Assembly: GCF_017875235.1 (NCBI RefSeq)
Contig: NZ_JAGGMI010000001.1
Span: 372,001 to 436,000, forward strand
Direction: 5' to 3'
DNA: 64,000 nucleotides
Source: Asticcacaulis solisilvae
Lineage (GTDB): Bacteria > Pseudomonadota > Alphaproteobacteria > Caulobacterales > Caulobacteraceae
The position numbers and the translations under genes were made by a program. Below the pieces are notes generated by a model. It saw only the letters and a program-made list of their open reading frames with translations, was not told where the DNA came from and made no database searches. Below are positions 26,608-34,737 of this stretch, piece by piece (positions within the stretch are counted from its first letter, which is position 1; each line of letters begins with the position of its first letter).

Positions 26608-27357
26608 ATGACGATGAGCATGGACGATCTCTCGCCGGTATTGACCCCCGCCGCAACCAATGAGGGCATGGAAGCGCCGGCCGCCGAAACACCAGCCGAA
26701 GCGGCCGCACCGGAAGCCCAGGACCTGGCCGGACGCCACGAACTGGCCACCCAGATGGTCGCCAAGCTATGCCACGACTTCATCTCGCCCGCCGGCGCCA
26801 TCATGTCGGGCCTCGACCTGCTGGAAGACCCGTCCGCTCAGGACATGAAGCAGGAGGCGCTGAACCTGATCTCGACCTCGGCCAAGAAGCTGGTGTCCCT
26901 GGTCTATTTCGCCCGCGTGGCCTTTGGCGCCGCCAATACGGCCGAAGCCTTCAACGCCGCCCAGCTCAACAAGATTCTGAACGACGTCTACGCGTCCTTG
27001 CGCGCCGAGCTCGACTTCCGCATCGAGCCGAACGTCATTTTTGAGAAGCCCGCCGCGCGGGCCCTGCTCAACCTCGGCCTGCTGGCCGGCAATTCGCTGC
27101 CCATGGGCGGCAAGATGCGGCTGGAAACGTCGAATGAAGACGGTCAGTTGATCATCACGGCCGAGGCTCGCGGCCCGCGCGCCCGCCTCAAGCCCGAGGT
27201 CGTCGAAGGCCTGAGCGGCGTGCCTCTTAGCGACGGCCTGGCCGGTCAATGGATCCAGCCGCACTGGCTCTACAGCGTCGTGGCGGAAGCCGGCGGCGAG
27301 ATTAGCTGGGTCGCCGAAACCGATATCCTTATCCTGACGGTCAAGCTGCCGGCATAA
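26608..27357 (+). CDS. chpT: Histidine phosphotransferase ChpT
   Basis: About 249 residues (ATG at 26608; 26614 or 26620 are also possible and the AAGG spacing favours 26614). The phospho-accepting His56 lies in VAKLCHDFISPAGAIMSGLDLLED, the ChpT signature; the C-terminal half is a degenerate kinase ATPase fold (ARALLNLGLLAGNSLPMGG). ChpT passes phosphate from CckA to CtrA and CpdR in the Caulobacter cell-cycle phosphorelay. An Ala/Pro/Glu-rich N-terminal extension of about 40 residues is present. The 3' end overlaps the convergent hydrolase gene by 17 bp. Confidence 0.93.
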   Translation: MTMSMDDLSPVLTPAATNEGMEAPAAETPAEAAAPEAQDLAGRHELATQMVAKLCHDFISPAGAIMSGLDLLEDPSAQDMKQEALNLISTSAKKLVSLVYFARVAFGAANTAEAFNAAQLNKILNDVYASLRAELDFRIEPNVIFEKPAARALLNLGLLAGNSLPMGGKMRLETSNEDGQLIITAEARGPRARLKPEVVEGLSGVPLSDGLAGQWIQPHWLYSVVAEAGGEISWVAETDILILTVKLPA

Positions 27358-28222
27358 CGGGCTGTCGCAATCGGGCAAGAAATGCCCGGCTTAAGCTGAC
27401 GGCTTCGTCCAGGCTGGTTTCAAGCAGCCAGTGCCCGGCATCCAGCAGATGCAGCTCCGCATCCGGACGATCGCGCAGATAGGCCCGCGCCGACGCTTCG
27501 GGCATGTAACCGTCCTGCGGCCCCCACAGGATCAGTAAGGGCGGTGCGTGCTCACGCAAATAGGCCTGGTAGCGCGGGAACCAGGCGAGGTTCTGTTTCA
27601 GGTCAAAGATGGTGCGGGCATATATCTCGCGCCGGCGATCCGTGGTCAGCGCCCAATGCAAATGCCACAGGTCGGGCGGAATGCGCCGGGCAAGGTCCGG
27701 ACGCACCTCATTGAGAAACTCCTCCTTGAAGCCGTCCAGACTGACGGCCTCGCGAATCTGGGCCAGCCCCGCCTCCTCTCCTTTTTCCCAAGCCCCCCTC
27801 AGGCCGGCATATTTCGGCCCCATGGCGTCTTCATAAATATCGCCATTTTGGATAATCAGGCCGGCAATACGCTCAGGCCGGCGCATGGCCAGACGAAGCC
27901 CTATCCAGGTTCCGAAATCATGGAGATACAGGACAAAGCGCTGGACGCCCTGCTGGTCCAGAAAGGCCTCAAGGATATCCGCGAAGCCGTCGAAATCGTA
28001 ACGGAAATGTTCAGGCGTCGCGCTCAGGCCGCTGCCGGGAAAGTCCGGCGCCAGCATACGCCAACGGTCGCCCAGCGCCTCCATATAGCGCCGGAACTCG
28101 TATGACGAACACGGATAGCCGTGCGGCAGGACAATTGCCGGCGCATCGGAAGGACCCGCCTCCCGAAAGAAAATTTCCACGCCGTTGACGACTGTTGTGC
28201 GATGACGAACCTCTGCGCGCAT
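27341..28222 (-). CDS. Alpha/beta hydrolase, epoxide-hydrolase/haloalkane-dehalogenase type
   Basis: A 293-residue alpha/beta hydrolase. The oxyanion motif is LPHGYPCSSYEFR; the nucleophile is Asp102 in YLHDFGTWIGLRLA, so it belongs to the Asp-nucleophile branch rather than Ser esterases; acid residue GPQDGYMPE and base DAGHWLLE follow. The presence of HGYP and HDFG fits epoxide hydrolases or dehalogenases; the substrate cannot be told. Cytoplasmic. Convergent with, and overlapping, chpT by 17 bp. Confidence 0.85.
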   Translation of the reverse strand: MRAEVRHRTTVVNGVEIFFREAGPSDAPAIVLPHGYPCSSYEFRRYMEALGDRWRMLAPDFPGSGLSATPEHFRYDFDGFADILEAFLDQQGVQRFVLYLHDFGTWIGLRLAMRRPERIAGLIIQNGDIYEDAMGPKYAGLRGAWEKGEEAGLAQIREAVSLDGFKEEFLNEVRPDLARRIPPDLWHLHWALTTDRRREIYARTIFDLKQNLAWFPRYQAYLREHAPPLLILWGPQDGYMPEASARAYLRDRPDAELHLLDAGHWLLETSLDEAVSLSRAFLARLRQPVMPAA

Positions 28223-28367
28223 GAGAGCACCTCAATCTTCCGCCCAGCCACCGTTAAGTAGGAAGACGCGCATAAAAAGCGGATATGGAATAACAGAAGC
28301 AGAACCATTTCGCCCTGCGGGTACCTGCGAAGGTCTTATCCTGACAGTAAAGTTGCCAGCCTGATCC

Positions 28368-28985
28368 CTAGGCGTGCTCCGGTTGCCGGACGGGTTCGTC
28401 GCTTCCCTTGCGAACGGTTTCGACTGATAGCGAGCCCTGTGGCAAAGGCCTGAGCAGCGCGTCTTCCGGCTTGCTGAGATAAAGCCAGTCCATCCATGAC
28501 TCTGGCCGGAGCACCACGATCTGGCGATTGTGATAGGGTTTTATGTCCGGCCCCGGCTCGGTCGTCAGCATGGTAAAGCTCGATGGCTTATTGCCTTCGC
28601 CCTCTCGCCACAGCCCGGCGATGCACAGGAAGGGCGCATCGTTTAACGTAAAACGATGCTTGGCCTTTGGATACTTCGTGCCGGTGAACTCGAAGAAGGC
28701 GGAGGCCGGGATCAGGCATCTCTGGCTGTCGCCGAAATGCCGGCCTTCCGAGCGAAAATTAAACACCGGCCCGCCCCTGCCCTTCGGTGGGAAGCCGAAT
28801 GTCATCTGCGCCAGCTCCACACCATTACCCGCCTGACGCATGACCGGCCCCATCGACCCGATACGGATATCGTCGGCCTGGGGCAGGTCGCGCTCGGATT
28901 GGTGTGAAGGTGTACCGATATCCAATGCATGAAGGGCCTGCATATAGGCCTGCCAGCGGACATGCTGTTCATAATCATTGCACAC
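28368..28985 (-). CDS. SRAP-family protein (SOS response-associated, HMCES/YedK-like)
   Basis: A 205-residue SRAP protein. The start is set at the GTG at 28985, which yields MCNDYEQHVRW with the essential Cys2 that attacks abasic sites; CAGGAG lies nine bases upstream. A longer frame to 29027 would bury this Cys, so it is rejected. Other active-site elements are ASAFFEFTG (Glu) and KPYHNRQIVVL (His). These proteins form a thiazolidine DNA-protein crosslink at abasic sites in single-stranded DNA to shield them. No lexA or imuB-type partner is adjacent. Confidence 0.9.
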   Translation of the reverse strand: MCNDYEQHVRWQAYMQALHALDIGTPSHQSERDLPQADDIRIGSMGPVMRQAGNGVELAQMTFGFPPKGRGGPVFNFRSEGRHFGDSQRCLIPASAFFEFTGTKYPKAKHRFTLNDAPFLCIAGLWREGEGNKPSSFTMLTTEPGPDIKPYHNRQIVVLRPESWMDWLYLSKPEDALLRPLPQGSLSVETVRKGSDEPVRQPEHA

Positions 28986-29237
28986 GGCAAAGGCTCCTGA
29001 CACAGGGCCTACTGCCGCGCAAAACACCTTTGCTTTTCAAAGGCGACGTTCGACAAGACTACCCGCGGCCCCGTAAGTTTTCAGTACCTGACGCCTGTTT
29101 AACTTCCCTTACGTAATCCTTACGCGCGCACGGCCAATACCTGCGAAATCATTACGCGGCTTGCGGTATGACTTTTCGCACTCGCAGCATTGCGTAACCT
29201 GGGCTGCGACCTCTCCCTCCGCAGAAAGGATACGACC

Positions 29238-29747
29238 ATGGCCGACTCCCCGAATGACATTCCGAACCGCCTGAAGGACTCCGCAGAAAAGGTTCAGGCG
29301 ACCGCGCGCGAAAACGCACAGCGTGCCGCCGACGCCGGCCGGGAAGGCATGCGCCGCGCCAGCGAAAACGCATCGAACATGGCCAGCCGAGGCCTGGAAA
29401 TGGGCAACCAGGCCATGGGCGCCTATGTCGAGGCCGGCAAGCAGGCCGCCAGCGCCCTGGGCGACGTCAACAAGGCCATGACCGAAGCCTATAGCCGCTC
29501 GCTCACCGACTATGATGAGCTGTCGAAAAAGGCGCTGAGTTGCCGCACGACGCAGGACGTCATCGACCTGCAGACGACGGCGCTGCAGAAGATGCAGGAC
29601 AATATCAACGAGACGGCGCGAATCTACAGCCTGTTCATCGGCGCCTTCACGCGTTCGGCAGAGCAGGCCACGAACCGCGCCATGCAGACGGCCAATAACG
29701 CGGCCGATGCCGCCTCCGGGCAGGCCAAGACCACGGTCGGCGCTTAA
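29238..29747 (+). CDS. Phasin-family protein
   Basis: A 169-residue helical protein from the ATG at 29238 (AAAGGATACGACC upstream). After an Ala/Arg/Asn-rich N-terminus it shows the phasin pattern MTEAYSRSLTDYDELSKKALSCRTTQDVIDLQTTALQKMQDNINETARIYSLF. Phasins coat polyhydroxyalkanoate granules, though some bind other surfaces. No PHA gene is nearby. It is followed by a terminator that carries the second 156-bp element. Confidence 0.88.
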   Translation: MADSPNDIPNRLKDSAEKVQATARENAQRAADAGREGMRRASENASNMASRGLEMGNQAMGAYVEAGKQAASALGDVNKAMTEAYSRSLTDYDELSKKALSCRTTQDVIDLQTTALQKMQDNINETARIYSLFIGAFTRSAEQATNRAMQTANNAADAASGQAKTTVGA

Positions 29748-29773
29748 TTACAGGTTCGCAAGATCAAAAAAGG

Positions 29774-29795
29774 AGGCCTCGCCAAAGCGAGGCCT
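29774..29795 (+). terminator. Terminator hairpin, left duplicate (element B)
   Basis: Stem AGGCCTCGC / GCGAGGCCT with a CAAA loop; an exact copy of 29946-29967. It directly abuts element B and lacks a T run on the right. Confidence 0.75.
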
Positions 29796-29948
29796 CAGGC
29801 TGCTGACAAAGTCTGTGGACAATTTTCATGCGGTATATTGCCACCTGATTCACGGAACGTCTCGGAATCAAGCGGTGAACATATCGGAATCAAATTGTGG
29901 CAATTGGCCCTTCTCAAAAAAGATAGGGGGTTTGTCAGTAGCCTGAGG
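29793..29948 (-). mobile_element. 156-bp MITE-like element, copy B
   Basis: Reverse complement of 20853-21008 with no difference over 156 bp. The terminal inverted repeats are the same. It is flanked by two copies of a different 22-bp terminator hairpin, that of the phasin gene, so the flank differs from copy A while the kind of target is the same. Confidence 0.85.
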
Positions 29949-29967
29949 CCTCGCCAAAGCGAGGCCT
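29946..29967 (+). terminator. Terminator hairpin, right duplicate (element B)
   Basis: Same stem-loop as 29774-29795 followed by TTTT; the functional terminator downstream of the phasin gene and possibly, in the other direction, of the GH15 gene. Confidence 0.75.
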
Positions 29968-29991
29968 TTTGCTTTTCCACGTCGAGACAGT

Positions 29992-31842
29992 CTAACGGAT
30001 CGCCGTCCACGGCTTTGACAGCAGCGCCGCGCAGGTGATCAGCCCCACCAGCGAATAGGTCTGCGGGAAGTTGCCCCACAGTTCGCCGGTATCGACCTTG
30101 ACGTCCTCGGACAACAGGCCGGAATGGGTCCGCCGGGCCAGCATGGCTTCGAACAGGTCGCGCGCCTCTTCGGTCCGGCCCATCATGTGCAGCGCCTCGA
30201 TATACCAGAAGGTACAGAAGTTGAAGGCCGTCTCCGGCTCGCCGAAATCGTCGGGTTCGACATAACGGTAAAGGTTGTCGCCGTGGCGCAGCTGGCGCTC
30301 GACCTCAGCGAAGGTCGCCACGCAGCGCGGATCGTCCGCCGGCAAAAATCCCAGCTCGAACAGCTGCAGCAGGCTGGCATCGACCTCCTCGCCGCCGAAC
30401 GAGCCGGCGAAGTAGCCTTTTTCGGCATTCCACGCCCGCTCCTCGATGGCGCGGCGGATGGTATTGGCGCGCTCGACCCAGTACATGGTCCGCTCGACCA
30501 GCCCCAGGGACGACGCAGCATTGGCCAGCCGGTCGCACGCCGCCCAGCACAACAGCGCCGAATAGGTATGGACGCGGGCGATGGTGCGGAACTCCCAAAG
30601 GCCGGCATCGGGCTTGTCGTACATGGCAAAGGCGCGTTCGCCGACCTTTTCCAAAGCGTGGAAATCGTAAATCGTGCCCTGGTGCAGGAAACGCTCGTCG
30701 AAGAAGGACTGGGTCAGCGGCAGGACCATCTGGCCGTAGACATCGTGCTGGAAGTGCTCATAGGCCTGGTTGCCTATACGCACCGGTCCCATGCCGCGAT
30801 AGCCGTTCATGCCAGGCGCCAGGCGCTCATACAGTTCGGGCTCGAGGCTGACGCTATAGAGCGGCTGGACGTGCCCCCCCGCCGACCGGTCCGTCAGGTT
30901 GCGCAGGTACACCAGGTAGGATTCGAGCATGTCGGCGCAACCTAACCGATTCAGCGCGCGCACCACATAATAGGCGTCGCGGATCCAGCAATAGCGGTAA
31001 TCCCAGTTGCGCTCCGTGCCCGGCGCTTCGGGCACCGAGGTCGTCAGCGCGGCGACGATGGCGCCGGTTTCCTCGAAGGAGCACAGCTTGAGCGCGATGG
31101 CGGCGCGGATGACGGCGCCCTGCCATTCCAGCGGCAGGTAGAGGGTCCGCACCCAGCTCTGCCAATAGGCCGTCGTCGCCCGCAGCATATGCTCGGCGTC
31201 GTTCAGCACGTCGGCCGGATAGGGTTCGTCGAGACCCAGATGGAACGCCAATGGGCCTTCCAGCCGGAAGGTCTGGCAGTCACGCAAATAGGTCAGCGGC
31301 GCATTGGTCGTCAGCCGCATGGCGGCGGCGCCGCAATCATAGCGTACATGGCTGGACCCGACGGTCTCGCGCGCCAGGTCGCTGCCCCAGTTGCCGGTAG
31401 GCCTAAGGCAGACACGGATGCGCGGCGTGCCCGACAGCGGCCGCACCAACCGGTAGAAGGCCCATGGCCGAAAGGTCCGGCCCATCTGGTGAAAGCGCGG
31501 CGCGAAATCGATGACTTCGAGGCTGCCCCCCTGCCTGTCGGTCAGGACCGTGCGCAGGCAGGCGGTATTGCGGATATAGTCCTGTGTAATCTCCGCCTGG
31601 TCCTCGATCTCAACGGCCCAGATGCCGGCGTCATCCCCCGCCGACGGATTGAGCAGGCTGGAAAAGACCGGCTCGCCATCGACGCGCGGGCAGCACGCCC
31701 AGATAAAGCGTCCCCGCCGGTCGATCAGCGCCGCCGCCGCGCAATTGCCGATCGGCGCCAGGTCCAGATCGTGTTGCGACGGTGCGGCAGCGGCCGATTG
31801 CAAAACCAGGTCCGGATGACTGTCAGGGCGGCTATCGGGCAT
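29992..31842 (-). CDS. GH15 glucoamylase/trehalase-like glycoside hydrolase
   Basis: A 616-residue enzyme from the ATG at 31842 (AAAGGAG seven bases upstream). The N-terminal beta-domain contains PIGNCAAAALIDRRGRFIWACCPR, followed by an (alpha/alpha)6 barrel with RNWDYRYCWIRDAYYVVRAL and a late DTGELWGNFPQTYSLVGLI, all typical of bacterial GH15. No signal peptide, so it is cytoplasmic. Members cleave alpha-glucans or trehalose. It lies divergent from otsB-otsA, which suggests a role in trehalose or storage glucan balance. Confidence 0.88.
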   Translation of the reverse strand: MPDSRPDSHPDLVLQSAAAAPSQHDLDLAPIGNCAAAALIDRRGRFIWACCPRVDGEPVFSSLLNPSAGDDAGIWAVEIEDQAEITQDYIRNTACLRTVLTDRQGGSLEVIDFAPRFHQMGRTFRPWAFYRLVRPLSGTPRIRVCLRPTGNWGSDLARETVGSSHVRYDCGAAAMRLTTNAPLTYLRDCQTFRLEGPLAFHLGLDEPYPADVLNDAEHMLRATTAYWQSWVRTLYLPLEWQGAVIRAAIALKLCSFEETGAIVAALTTSVPEAPGTERNWDYRYCWIRDAYYVVRALNRLGCADMLESYLVYLRNLTDRSAGGHVQPLYSVSLEPELYERLAPGMNGYRGMGPVRIGNQAYEHFQHDVYGQMVLPLTQSFFDERFLHQGTIYDFHALEKVGERAFAMYDKPDAGLWEFRTIARVHTYSALLCWAACDRLANAASSLGLVERTMYWVERANTIRRAIEERAWNAEKGYFAGSFGGEEVDASLLQLFELGFLPADDPRCVATFAEVERQLRHGDNLYRYVEPDDFGEPETAFNFCTFWYIEALHMMGRTEEARDLFEAMLARRTHSGLLSEDVKVDTGELWGNFPQTYSLVGLITCAALLSKPWTAIR

Positions 31843-32206
31843 GAAACGCTCCTTTGGCAAGCACAGAGCATTATCATGAGGAGATAACACTCAGCGTTCA
31901 CAAAAATTTGCAGCAGACATCACAGAACCGCGAGATGATGCAAAAATATATAGGCAAAGGTAGACATAGGCGTTACCATTCAATAATCTTAACCATATAG
32001 TATACGCCCTTTATGAATTTCTTATTTTTTCAATTACTTTAGAATAACTGCGATTCATCCACATGTTTTCTGTATTGATTGCGCTGACAACTGAGCGCAT
32101 CAGTTTTTGCATGTGCGAATGGGGCTAGGTGCGTGGCGTAACAAGAGGAGGCTGAGGCTATGACTGGATACATATTTCACCCGAACCGGTGGGCGCGGTG
32201 CGGCGC
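31843..32206. other. AT-rich divergent promoter region
   Basis: About 364 bp between the divergent GH15 gene and otsB, clearly richer in A and T than its surroundings (for example 31960-32050). It should hold promoters for both directions. No specific operator was recognised. Confidence 0.45.
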
Positions 32207-32965
32207 ATGACCGTTGCCGATGTCACAAGACTTCGCCTCGATACCGTGTCGCTTTTTCTTGATCTCGACGGCACCCTGGCGCCGTTCGCCGCCACGCCGG
32301 ACGGTGTTGGCCCGGACAGGGAACGCAATGCCCGGCTGAAACGCGTTGTCGAGAGGCTAAACGGCCGCGTGGCGGTCGTCAGCGGCCGGTCATTGTCCGA
32401 CCTCGACCGCATCCTGGAAGGCGCGGTTGCCGCCATGGCCGGCAGTCATGGGCTGGAACGCCGCACGCCAGGCGCCCTGGTCGCCAATGAGGCCCATCCA
32501 CAGCTTGCGCTTGCGATGGCTGAACTGGAACGGTTCGCCGGACAGTTCGCCGATGTCCGCATCGAAACCAAGCCGCTCAGCGTCGCCTTTCATTATCGTG
32601 GCAATCCGTCGGTCGAGCCCATGGCGCGCGTCTTTGCCGACGACCTGGCCAGCCGCACCGGCCTCAAGCTGCAGCGCGGATCCATGGTCGCCGAATTCCT
32701 CACCCCTGGCGGCGACAAGGGCCAGGCGGTCCGCGCCTTCATGGCCGAAGCACCCTTTTCCGGCACGAAGCCGATCTTCGTCGGCGACGACCTGACCGAC
32801 GAGGATGGTTTTTCCGCCGCCACCGCGCATGGCGGCTTCGGCGTCCTTGTCGGACCAAAGCGCGAGACCCAGGCCCGTTACCGTCTGTCCGACGAACGCG
32901 CCGTCCATGCCTGGCTGGACCAGGCGCTCAGCGACAATGTTTTTAGTTTGGAGAGTCCCCTGTGA
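32207..32965 (+). CDS. otsB: Trehalose-6-phosphate phosphatase
   Basis: A 252-residue HAD phosphatase. Motif I is LFLDLDGTLAPF, motif II VVSGRSLSDL, motif III around GGDKGQAV and motif IV FVGDDLTDEDGF. It removes phosphate from trehalose-6-phosphate to give trehalose. The ATG at 32207 is chosen; a GTG six codons upstream is possible. The stop overlaps the start of otsA by 4 bp. Confidence 0.93.
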   Translation: MTVADVTRLRLDTVSLFLDLDGTLAPFAATPDGVGPDRERNARLKRVVERLNGRVAVVSGRSLSDLDRILEGAVAAMAGSHGLERRTPGALVANEAHPQLALAMAELERFAGQFADVRIETKPLSVAFHYRGNPSVEPMARVFADDLASRTGLKLQRGSMVAEFLTPGGDKGQAVRAFMAEAPFSGTKPIFVGDDLTDEDGFSAATAHGGFGVLVGPKRETQARYRLSDERAVHAWLDQALSDNVFSLESPL

Positions 32966-34392
32966 GCCGCCTGATTGTTGTTTCCAACCGCGTCAACCCT
33001 CCTGCCGATTCCGGCGTCGGCACCGCCGGCGGGCTGGCCATGGCCTTGGCCGCGGCATTGCGCGAAGACAAGGGCCTGTGGTTCGGCTGGTCGGGCCAGA
33101 CGGTGGAGCAGTATACCGGCCAGATTTCGATGCAGAAGGTCGGCGGCGTCACTGTCGCCCTGCTTGACCTCGAACCCCAGGATCAGAACGAATACTACAA
33201 CGGTTACGCCAATCGCACCCTGTGGCCGTTGTTTCACTATCGTCCCGATTTGGTCAGCTATGAGCGCAGCTTCGACGAGGGCTATGCCCGGGTCAACCAG
33301 CGCTTCGCCGACACGCTTTTGCCGCTGATCGCGCCGGACGATCTGATCTGGGTGCAGGACTATCACCTGATCCCGCTGGCGCGCGAACTCAGGGCGCGTG
33401 GTGTGCAGAACCGCATCGGCTTCTTCCTGCATATTCCATGGCCGGCCCGCCGAATCTTAAGCACCCTGCCCAAACACGCCGAACTGGTCGAGTCGCTGTT
33501 CAGCTACGATCTGGTCGGCTTCCAGACCGTCGATGACCGCGAGGCCTTCGAGGACTATGTCGTCCATGACGCCTCGGCGACCCTAACGCAGGATGGCGTC
33601 ATCACCGCCTATGGCCGGTCGATCCGCGCGCGCGCCTTCCCCATCGGCATCGATGCGACCGACTTCGCCGAGACCCTCAAGAGCGAACGCGCCGAGCTGT
33701 TCTACAAGGCCATGCTGAAAAGCCAGCGCGGCCGCAAGATGGTGCTGGGGGTCGACCGGCTCGACTATTCCAAAGGCCTGGAAGAGCGCTTCAACGCCTA
33801 CGACACGTTCCTGACCAACAATCCGGAAATGCAGGAACAGCTTTTCCTGCTTCAGATCGCCACGCGGTCGCGCGACGACGTCGACGCCTATCAGGACCTG
33901 CGCGCCCGCCTCGACAACCTCTCGGGCAAGATCAATGGCGCCCACGCCACGGTCGAATGGGTACCGCTGCGCTATGTCAACCGCCCCTACCGTCGCGATG
34001 AACTGGCCGGCATCTACCGCTCGGCCGATATCGGCCTGGTGACGCCGTTGCGCGACGGTATGAACCTGGTCGCCAAGGAATATGTCGCCGCCCAGGACCC
34101 GAACAATCCCGGCGTGCTTATCCTGTCGCAGTTCGCCGGAGCCGCAGAACAGATGAAGGACGCCCTGATCGTCAACCCTCTCAGCCGCGAGGACATTTCC
34201 GAGGCCATTCACCGCGGGCTGACCATGCCACTCAAGGAGCGCAAGCGGCGTTGGGAAGCGCTGTACGACAATGTCCGTCGCTTCGATGTCGGCCACTGGC
34301 GTGACGATTTTGTCGCCGCGCTGAAACGGCCCGTTCCTGCCGCTCCGGTCACGGAACCCTCATCCGCTGCCGAAGAGCTGGAAAAGACGTAA
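32962..34392 (+). CDS. otsA: Trehalose-6-phosphate synthase
   Basis: A 476-residue GT20 enzyme that joins UDP-glucose and glucose-6-phosphate. Landmarks are SNRVNPPADSGVGTAGGLA (nucleotide-sugar loop), VQDYHLIPLARELR, GFFLHIPWP, VDRLDYSKGL and PLRDGMNLVAKEYVAAQ. The GTG start at 32962 overlaps the otsB stop, and GGAGAG precedes it. The C-terminal tail is short and Ala/Pro-rich. Together with otsB it makes trehalose, an osmotic and desiccation protectant. Confidence 0.95.
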   Translation: MSRLIVVSNRVNPPADSGVGTAGGLAMALAAALREDKGLWFGWSGQTVEQYTGQISMQKVGGVTVALLDLEPQDQNEYYNGYANRTLWPLFHYRPDLVSYERSFDEGYARVNQRFADTLLPLIAPDDLIWVQDYHLIPLARELRARGVQNRIGFFLHIPWPARRILSTLPKHAELVESLFSYDLVGFQTVDDREAFEDYVVHDASATLTQDGVITAYGRSIRARAFPIGIDATDFAETLKSERAELFYKAMLKSQRGRKMVLGVDRLDYSKGLEERFNAYDTFLTNNPEMQEQLFLLQIATRSRDDVDAYQDLRARLDNLSGKINGAHATVEWVPLRYVNRPYRRDELAGIYRSADIGLVTPLRDGMNLVAKEYVAAQDPNNPGVLILSQFAGAAEQMKDALIVNPLSREDISEAIHRGLTMPLKERKRRWEALYDNVRRFDVGHWRDDFVAALKRPVPAAPVTEPSSAAEELEKT

Positions 34393-34737
34393 GCGCTACG
34401 AAACCGCCACCTCCAGGAGCCAGTTGCGAAAGGCCTGCATGGCTGGCGTGACGTGGCGCGAATTGAGCCGCGTGAATCAGGACGACTTTCGTGTTCGACA
34501 TGGCAACCGGGCGCAAGCGCCAAGCCAAGCCGCTGCGCGGCGCGGCCTCGATCAAGACGGTGTGTGCAGGACCGCTTGCGTGCAAACGATTGTGATCGTC
34601 CGCACGTTTTTGGCGAAATTCAGATTTCGGTAATCATTTGCGAACCCTCTCTTAACCAAAGTTCAGCAATATGGCCCCGACTGGTTGGGCGAGGTGTATC
34701 TTTTGTCGCCCCCACATTCTCAATACGAGGGTACGTC
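34393..34737. other. Gene-free stretch between otsA and cheA
   Basis: 345 bp holding the LysR remnant (34396-34590) and the probable cheA promoter region. CTTAACC occurs at 34653 without a partner TTAA at 7 bp. Confidence 0.45.
34396..34590 (-). pseudogene. Remnant of a LysR-family regulator (3' end)
   Basis: On the minus strand a short frame ends TPAMQAFRNWLLEVAVS and a TAG at 34396-34398, matching the usual C-terminus of LysR regulators. The same frame has a TGA about 28 codons before the end, and related sequence continues in another frame (SGLAWRLRPVAMSNTKVV). No N-terminal DNA-binding part is present. It is therefore a decayed fragment lying between otsA and cheA. Confidence 0.45.
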
